DNA from: Betaproteobacteria bacterium
GTDB lineage: Bacteria; Pseudomonadota; Gammaproteobacteria; Burkholderiales; Rhodocyclaceae
DNA length: 64,000 nt
Assembly (NCBI GenBank): GCA_009781175.1
Contig: WQYQ01000002.1
Location: 1 to 64,000 of the forward strand
Reading direction: 5' to 3'
Below the pieces are notes generated by a model, which saw only the letters and a list, made by a program, of their open reading frames with translations, was not told where the DNA came from and did no database searches. The translations under genes and the position numbers were made by a program. Numbering within the stretch: the stretch's first letter is position 1; every line of letters starts with the position of its first letter. Positions 58,888 to 64,000 of the stretch are shown in pieces.

Positions 58888-59187
58888 TTAGTGTCCATTC
58901 GTACCCGTGGTTGGGAGAGCACGCTCAGGAGCGACAGGGCACACCACCCGGACGGGCAAACCATCCTTGAAGTGAAAATACTCTTGACACTCCTGTCCTT
59001 CTTTCATGATTGGGCGCCGACCAATATCAATTGCCCGCAGCATCTCACTAATGGTGGTTTTACCGTTTGAATCCCAATCCATCTCTTGAATCGTATAGCC
59101 AGTCCTTAAAATCAGAATTGCCAGGCCAGTAACAACCACTATTGCCAGTATGCTAGCGACAGCAATTAGGCGCTTTACCTTGCCCAT
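58888..59187 (-). CDS. Membrane-anchored protein with EF-hand-like loop
   Basis: 99 aa. N-terminal membrane helix (LIAVASILAIVVVTGLAIL) and a periplasmic domain with DWDSNGKTTISE, which fits the calcium-binding EF-hand loop DxDxNGxxxxxE, and two Cys (QECQEYFHFKDG, RVVCPVAP). Last gene of the cassette between trpD and trpC; a 108-base gap separates it from the immunity candidate. Function unknown. Confidence 0.65.
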   Translation of the reverse strand: MGKVKRLIAVASILAIVVVTGLAILILRTGYTIQEMDWDSNGKTTISEMLRAIDIGRRPIMKEGQECQEYFHFKDGLPVRVVCPVAPERALPTTGTNGH

Positions 59188-59294
59188 GGAGCACTTCTTC
59201 CGGCGGAGGGGGAAGTTGCAGGATAAAAAGTGCCTCCCCTGTTTTGCTCCACTATTTGCTGCATCACAAACAACTAGTTTTCGACATACAAAAA

Positions 59295-59771
59295 TTACTG
59301 CCTCTTGTCCGGATTTTGATCAGAGATGCTTCCACGTGCGTCAATAGACATTAGGATCATGTCCGCAATTTCAATTTCACCGGAGGTTAAGTCATCCACT
59401 ATCCATGCGTGCAAATAGTTAGGCCATTTCTTCTGGGACAATCTAATTAGCAACTCTCTCTTTATTAGTTTTCCAGCACGCCAGATAGAAATTACTTGCA
59501 GCCCATCAGAATATAACCTTGTTTGCAGCTCATGGCCACTAGCAATTTTTTTTGGAAATCCAGGTTGGTTTCCGATATAGACAGATACATACGGGCGGCC
59601 ATTTTTTTGAATCGAATAAATTTCGAAATCTTCAACTGGAGACGAAGCCTTTACCAAAAAACCACTAGGGGTTGTTATGGCCATATTGCCGATTTTGTGT
59701 TCCACAGCGTCACTTGCCGAGGATAAATGTGCAGTGAGAAGAAGAAATATCCCTACGAGGAATTCTTTCAT
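59295..59771 (-). CDS. Secreted protein, candidate immunity to RHS-tip metalloprotease
   Basis: 158 aa with a signal peptide ([16 protein letters not shown]) and a mature domain beginning [19 protein letters not shown]. Its ATG overlaps the stop of the metalloprotease gene (ATGA), the usual toxin-immunity arrangement. The periplasmic location suits neutralising an exported toxin. No known immunity family recognised, so the assignment is inference from order and export. Confidence 0.6.
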   Translation of the reverse strand: MKEFLVGIFLLLTAHLSSASDAVEHKIGNMAITTPSGFLVKASSPVEDFEIYSIQKNGRPYVSVYIGNQPGFPKKIASGHELQTRLYSDGLQVISIWRAGKLIKRELLIRLSQKKWPNYLHAWIVDDLTSGEIEIADMILMSIDARGSISDQNPDKRQ

Positions 59772-60385
59772 CTTTTATTGCTCCGAATTATCTCTGTGAT
59801 GTCAGCCTCGCTAGGCATCCCATTTCTTACGCCCATAATATTTTTCTCATAACCCCGTTTTGCCCCTCCTTCATCAGAGTATTGATCATCAAGCCCCATC
59901 AAATGCCCTGCCTCGTGCGCAGCCGTCCAAGCCGGTCTATCTGAAGGCCAATTTCCGGCATTTCCTCCAACACCGTTTACATATGCTCGTCCATTTCCAT
60001 TCGGAATATCAATAATATTTTTCTTGTCGGATGGACACTGGGCATCTGGCGTCGGAGTCCTGACTGTAACGTTGTATCGTCCAATCCGCCCAGACCAATT
60101 TTTTCGGATTCCATTGTTAAATTTATCGATCACAGACTGAGTTGCCCCTGGCCCGCGATATTCCATCGGTATGGTTATCGTCACGTTGTTACCGTTGGTA
60201 TTTACCTCGGCATAGAGACCAAGCGGGTCGATATAGCTCAGCGGATTCCCAGCAACGTAGGCATAACGGTTCGGCCCACCCTTCAAACCAATCGGATCAG
60301 GCTGGATATACCGGGCCGATGCAGAGCCGTAGAAGCCTACGGCTGCCACAAGAAATGCTACGACCTTTTGTTTTCGTCCGAACAT
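59768..60385 (-). CDS. Signal peptide - RHS tip - metalloprotease chimera
   Basis: 205 aa. A Sec signal peptide ([17 protein letters not shown], residues 1-24) is joined directly to the closing RHS-repeat core motif ([13 protein letters not shown] and [19 protein letters not shown], 25-57). Normally that motif ends a protein of a thousand or more residues. It is followed by a variable toxin-like domain with the zinc motif [11 protein letters not shown] (157-167; HExxHxxGxxD of metzincins) and NIMG (182-185) as a Met-turn candidate. This looks like a polymorphic-toxin tip turned into a small exported protease. Confidence 0.8.
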   Translation of the reverse strand: MFGRKQKVVAFLVAAVGFYGSASARYIQPDPIGLKGGPNRYAYVAGNPLSYIDPLGLYAEVNTNGNNVTITIPMEYRGPGATQSVIDKFNNGIRKNWSGRIGRYNVTVRTPTPDAQCPSDKKNIIDIPNGNGRAYVNGVGGNAGNWPSDRPAWTAAHEAGHLMGLDDQYSDEGGAKRGYEKNIMGVRNGMPSEADITEIIRSNKR

Positions 60386-60393
60386 GCTCCCTC

Positions 60394-61416
60394 CTATTGA
60401 GCCAGTTTAGCCCGATTGACAGTTTCCATATATCGAACTTCTTGCAATTTGTCGGGTTCGCGCCATCCAAGAGATTCGGCCTTGGAATACCAGAATTCAG
60501 ACTGCTCCGCGAGCCTCTGGTAATCGGGCCACTCGTCGCGGGGAATGTCTCGCGGAGTCCGATATCTCGATTGATACTTCTCTCGAATGAGTCGCCCGTA
60601 GGCGCTTCCCTTGAACAACATGGGTTCAACGCTCTTCGGAAGGAAACGGAGCAGTACATCGGCCACTGCAATCTCCTTCTCATATTCCTTCTTCTTGGCA
60701 AGACTCTCCGCAACAACTTCCGCCATCACGGCAGCGGTCTCTCGTTTGGAAAGCTTCCGGAGGTACACACCATTGGCAACGGCCTGATCTGTCATGGGAA
60801 TTTGTTGCCTCATCCAGATTTCTCGTTGCGGCGTGGCGCCACTGGTAGCTTCCAGATTGTAGGTCACGCCGGCATCGTCGGTGTATTTCACGAACACATG
60901 TTCCGGAGCAGTCGAGGCTACCACGTTGAGACCCAGCCTCTGACCAAGGACGATGAAGAGGACAGGCATGCTGACGCATTGCCCCTTCTTGGTCGCCAGA
61001 TAATTAGGGAGCAGCTTGTTGGCGATCTTGATGCCACGCAGATCATCGAAGTCATAGTGGTAGGCTTCAAAGCTATTCCACAGCCCAGGTTCGTAGAGGT
61101 AGCGCCTGAGCGCTTTAACCTTGTCATCGCTGGTTGGATTCGGGCCAGCCATCACCGTGATCTGGCTAACGATGGCGTCAATCCGTTTCAGGTTTGCTTC
61201 AACGTCAATTTTCGGATCGACCATCTTGTCAATGGTGAGCTTGATCCTGGCGAAATCCATCTTGTTCTCGGGTTGCTCAAGCAAGGCGACGAGGCGTTTG
61301 GCCTCAAGCGTCAGGTTAGCTCTGGCGACCGAACCCGCTTCACCCTGGGCGGATGAAATGCCAAATGCCAGCGAAACCAAGATTAGCAAGAGAGTCCGAA
61401 GAGTTTGCTTAGCCAT
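60394..61416 (-). CDS. Exported transglutaminase-like protein
   Basis: 340 aa with signal peptide ([18 protein letters not shown]). A transglutaminase-like core (SirB1 type) shows [20 protein letters not shown], catalytic Cys147 ([12 protein letters not shown]), His173 (APEHVFVKY) and an acidic third residue in NLEATSG. The C-terminal ~130 residues are helical, TPR-like. First gene of the cassette, 8 bases before the RHS-tip gene. It may process or crosslink the partner or a cell-wall target. Confidence 0.78.
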   Translation of the reverse strand: MAKQTLRTLLLILVSLAFGISSAQGEAGSVARANLTLEAKRLVALLEQPENKMDFARIKLTIDKMVDPKIDVEANLKRIDAIVSQITVMAGPNPTSDDKVKALRRYLYEPGLWNSFEAYHYDFDDLRGIKIANKLLPNYLATKKGQCVSMPVLFIVLGQRLGLNVVASTAPEHVFVKYTDDAGVTYNLEATSGATPQREIWMRQQIPMTDQAVANGVYLRKLSKRETAAVMAEVVAESLAKKKEYEKEIAVADVLLRFLPKSVEPMLFKGSAYGRLIREKYQSRYRTPRDIPRDEWPDYQRLAEQSEFWYSKAESLGWREPDKLQEVRYMETVNRAKLAQ

Positions 61417-61511
61417 GGATTACCTGCTCGAATAAGATTACCGCCTTCAGTCGAAATAGCCCTCTCGAAGTAAGCGACATAGAGTCGATAATATGAGGGC
61501 CGTAAAAACCT

Positions 61512-62546
61512 TCAACCCCGCGCAAAAGACCGCGTCTTGGTCACGAACTGATCGAGCTTGGCGCGCGCCGCGCCGGAGGCGATCACCTCGCGGGCGCGTT
61601 CGATGCCCGTGGCGATCGAATCTACCACGTTCGCGGCATACAGGGCCGCGCCGGAGTTCAGCGCCACGATCTCGCGCGCGGTGCCCGGCACATTTGCCAG
61701 CGCATCGAGCAGCATCGCTTTCGAGGCCGCCGCATCGGCGACCTTGATCTGCCGCGTCGAGGCCATATGAATGCCGAAATCCTCCGGGTGGATCTCGTAT
61801 TCGCGTACCTGGCCGTCTTTCAGCTCACCAACCATCGTCGCGGCGCCGAGCGAAACTTCGTCGAGCCCGTCGCGGCCATACACCACGAGCGCATGTCTGG
61901 CCCCCATGCGCTGCATGACGCGCACCTGGATGCCGACGAGGTCTTCATGGAACACGCCCATCAGAATATTCGGCGCGCCGGCCGGGTTCGTCAGCGGGCC
62001 GAGGATATTGAAGATCGTGCGCACGCCCAGCTCGCGCCGCACCGCGGCGACATTCTTCATTGCCGGATGGTGCGACGGCGCAAACATGAAACCGATGCCG
62101 ACCTCTTCGATGCACTCGGCGACCTGCTCGGGCGTGAGCATGATGTTCGCGCCGAGCGCTTCGATCACATCGGCGCTGCCCGACTTGGAACTGACGCTGC
62201 GGTTGCCATGCTTGGCGATGCGCGCACCCGCCGCCGCCGCGACGAACATCGAGGCGGTCGAAATATTGAAGGTATGCGCGCCATCGCCGCCCGTGCCGAC
62301 GATGTCGATAAAGTGCTCATGCAGCGCGCCGGGTACTTCAACCTTGTTGGCAAACGCGCGCATCACGCCCGCCGCGGCGGCGATCTCGCCGATCGTTTCC
62401 TTCTTCACGCGCAGGCCGGTCAAGATTGCCGCCGTCAATGCGGGCGAGATTTCACCCGACATGATCTGGCGCATCAGATCACTCATCTCTTCATGAAAAA
62501 TCTCGCGATGCTCGATGACGCGCTGGAGTGCTTCTTGTGGAGTCAT
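61512..62546 (-). CDS. trpD: Anthranilate phosphoribosyltransferase
   Basis: 344 aa: [20 protein letters not shown] phosphoribosyl-binding motif, [20 protein letters not shown] and [17 protein letters not shown]. Second step after anthranilate in tryptophan synthesis. Start at 62546, 11 bases after trpG. The cassette with the RHS-tip gene begins 95 bases downstream. Confidence 0.96.
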   Translation of the reverse strand: MTPQEALQRVIEHREIFHEEMSDLMRQIMSGEISPALTAAILTGLRVKKETIGEIAAAAGVMRAFANKVEVPGALHEHFIDIVGTGGDGAHTFNISTASMFVAAAAGARIAKHGNRSVSSKSGSADVIEALGANIMLTPEQVAECIEEVGIGFMFAPSHHPAMKNVAAVRRELGVRTIFNILGPLTNPAGAPNILMGVFHEDLVGIQVRVMQRMGARHALVVYGRDGLDEVSLGAATMVGELKDGQVREYEIHPEDFGIHMASTRQIKVADAAASKAMLLDALANVPGTAREIVALNSGAALYAANVVDSIATGIERAREVIASGAARAKLDQFVTKTRSFARG

Positions 62547-62557
62547 GTGCAGAACCT

Positions 62558-63121
62558 TCAGGTATTCAGGAAATTGCGCAGCAGATCGTAGCCGCACTCG
62601 GTGGCGATCGATTCGGGATGGAACTGCACGCCTTCGATCTGCAATTCGCGATGCCGTACCCCCATGATTTCGCCATCCGCCGTCCACGCGGTAATTTCGA
62701 GACATGCCGGGCAGCTCTCGCGTTCAATCGCGAGCGAGTGGTAGCGCGTGGCCGTGAATGGCTGCGGCAGGCCGTGGAAGACGCCGATGTTCTTGTGCTC
62801 GATCGGCGAAAGTTTGCCGTGCATCAGGCGCTTGGCATGCACGATCTTGCCGCCGAAGGCCGCGCCGATCGATTGGTGGCCGAGACAAACACCGAGGATC
62901 GGCAGTTTGCCAGCGAAATGCTTGATCGCCGCGACCGAAATGCCCGCCTCCGCCGGCGAACACGGTCCGGGGGAAATAACCAGCCGCTCAGGTCGCAGCG
63001 CTTCGATCTGCTCAAGCGTGATCTGGTCGTTGCGGAACACGCGCACATCGGCGCCCAATTCGCCGAAATACTGCACAAGGTTGTAGGTGAAACTATCGTA
63101 GTTGTCGATCATCAGCAGCAT
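62558..63121 (-). CDS. trpG: Anthranilate synthase glutamine amidotransferase subunit
   Basis: 188 aa class I amidotransferase: [20 protein letters not shown] start, nucleophile in [11 protein letters not shown] and the His-Glu pair in VQFHPESI. It supplies ammonia to TrpE. The ATG at 63121 has GGGAGCGA upstream and lies 14 bases after trpE. Confidence 0.96.
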   Translation of the reverse strand: MLLMIDNYDSFTYNLVQYFGELGADVRVFRNDQITLEQIEALRPERLVISPGPCSPAEAGISVAAIKHFAGKLPILGVCLGHQSIGAAFGGKIVHAKRLMHGKLSPIEHKNIGVFHGLPQPFTATRYHSLAIERESCPACLEITAWTADGEIMGVRHRELQIEGVQFHPESIATECGYDLLRNFLNT

Positions 63122-63135
63122 GGCTTCGCTCCCAC

Positions 63136-64000
63136 TCATTCGATCCGGGTGTCGAGGCCGTTCTCGGCCATTTCGGCGGCGCGCAGCACCGCGCGCGCTT
63201 TGCTCTGCGTTTCCTGCCATTCGGCTTCCGGGTTCGAATCGGCGACGATGCCCCCGCCGGCCTGCACATGGAGCTGGCCATCCTTAATCACGGCAGTGCG
63301 GATTGCAATCGCCACGTCGAGTTCGCCATCGAAGCCGACATAGCCGACCGCTCCGCCGTAGATGTTGCGCTTTGCCGGTTCAAGCTCGTCGATGATTTCC
63401 ATCGCGCGCACTTTCGGCGCGCCCGACAGCGTTCCCGCGGGAAAAGCCGCGCGCAGCACGGCGATCGGCGCGGCGCGCTTGTCCTCGACTTCGCGCAGCT
63501 TTCCTTCGACGTTCGAGACGATATGCATCACATGCGAATAGCGCTCGATCGCGAATTTCTCGGTCACGCGGACCGTGCCGATGGCCGCGACACGACCGAT
63601 ATCGTTGCGCCCAAGGTCGAGCAGTTGCAGATGCTCGGCAAGCTCTTTCTCGTCGGAGAGGAGTTCCTTTTCGAGCGCGGCGTCCTCTTCCGGCGTAGCG
63701 CCGCGCCGGCGCGTGCCGGCCAGCGGCCGCGTGGTGACGACGCCGTCTTCGAGTTTGACGAGCAGTTCGGGCGAAGCGCCGACGACCTGAAAATCCTCGA
63801 AGTTGAAATAGAACATGTAAGGGCTCGGGTTGAGCGTGCGCAGGCTGCGATACAACGCCAGCGGGCTCGCGGCGAAGGGCTTGCTCATGCGCTGCGAAAG
63901 CACGACCTGCATGATGTCGCCGGCGACGATATATTCCTTCGCACGGGCGACGGCAGCCTTGAAAGCATCTTCACCGAAGCCTGAAACCGCGGGTACCGAT
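63136..64000 (-). CDS. trpE: Anthranilate synthase component I (N terminus outside window)
   Basis: C-terminal ~287 residues; the frame is open to the window edge. Chorismate-binding blocks are present: [67 protein letters not shown] and [20 protein letters not shown]. First gene of the trp operon here. The promoter lies outside. Confidence 0.96.
   Translation of the reverse strand, partial: SVPAVSGFGEDAFKAAVARAKEYIVAGDIMQVVLSQRMSKPFAASPLALYRSLRTLNPSPYMFYFNFEDFQVVGASPELLVKLEDGVVTTRPLAGTRRRGATPEEDAALEKELLSDEKELAEHLQLLDLGRNDIGRVAAIGTVRVTEKFAIERYSHVMHIVSNVEGKLREVEDKRAAPIAVLRAAFPAGTLSGAPKVRAMEIIDELEPAKRNIYGGAVGYVGFDGELDVAIAIRTAVIKDGQLHVQAGGGIVADSNPEAEWQETQSKARAVLRAAEMAENGLDTRIE

Noticed and set aside
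58730..61515. Direct repeats flanking the cassette in the trp operon, as at msrA
   Set aside because: No duplication of the trpC start or trpD end was found at the two borders, so this insertion does not share that signature.
1..64000. CRISPR arrays, rRNA genes and transposase genes
   Set aside because: No regularly spaced repeat series, rRNA signature or recognisable transposase was seen; the repeats found are isolated pairs or dispersed single copies.

Overview
The window looks like a betaproteobacterial chromosome (GC-rich, trpE-G-D-C gene order, DUF47-Pit phosphate pair, Pta, UbiH-family hydroxylase, DsbC, TamB) carrying a large P2-like prophage in its left half. Genus cannot be fixed from sequence reading alone; Rhodocyclales/Nitrosomonadales-type relatives are plausible.

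Prophage (about 1-34,600). The left edge holds the C-terminal part of a tyrosine integrase. A leftward early/replication operon follows (369-8066, many 4-base stop/start overlaps): Cys-rich small protein, P2 gpA rolling-circle endonuclease, Dam-type methylase, CxxC-repeat protein, TOPRIM primase, small membrane protein, Ogr-like activator, AlpA-like regulator and unknowns. A HigBA module sits against it on the other strand. The immunity region (8756-9709) has a Cro-like and a LexA-like repressor around three 15-bp operators. An accessory block (9774-13,802) has two consecutive BRCT-domain genes, a DUF3761 secreted protein, an Abi_2/HEPN abortive-infection gene and a second HigBA. Then come the late genes in P2 order: D-U-T-E'/E-FII-FI, fibre genes H-I-J-W-V, S-R, lysis genes, X-L-M-N-O leftward and P-Q rightward. 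The sheath gene has an in-frame amber stop; gpE has a T TTT TTC slippery site that joins it to an E' reading frame. A cos-like sequence and terminators follow Q.

Right of the prophage (34,663-35,061) lies the N-terminal stub of another P4-type integrase preceded by repeated CGGGTAA motifs, suggesting a former tandem element. Then comes a small signalling cluster (CheY-like regulator, 56-aa protein, GspE/PilB-type ATPase, convergent PAS-PAS histidine kinase).

Chromosomal section (39,500-58,700): rhodanese, small lipoprotein, pta, ubiH-like, dsbC, a nicotinamidase-like/pncB NAD-salvage pair, a flippase, an aminopeptidase lipoprotein, pit with its DUF47 partner, msrA, an AT-rich membrane-protein insertion, tamB and trpC. 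A dispersed ~120-bp repeat occurs three times between these genes.

The right end is the trp operon (trpE-G-D ... trpC) split by a ~2.8-kb AT-richer cassette (58,740-61,510). The cassette encodes a secreted transglutaminase-like protein, a signal-peptide-bearing RHS-tip/metalloprotease chimera, a probable periplasmic partner (immunity candidate) and a membrane protein with an EF-hand-like loop. This is the best candidate for an undescribed system. A second recurring theme is cargo genes inserted exactly at the start of another gene, with the ribosome-binding site and start codon duplicated as ~20-bp direct repeats (8062/8683 and 53,054/53,811).
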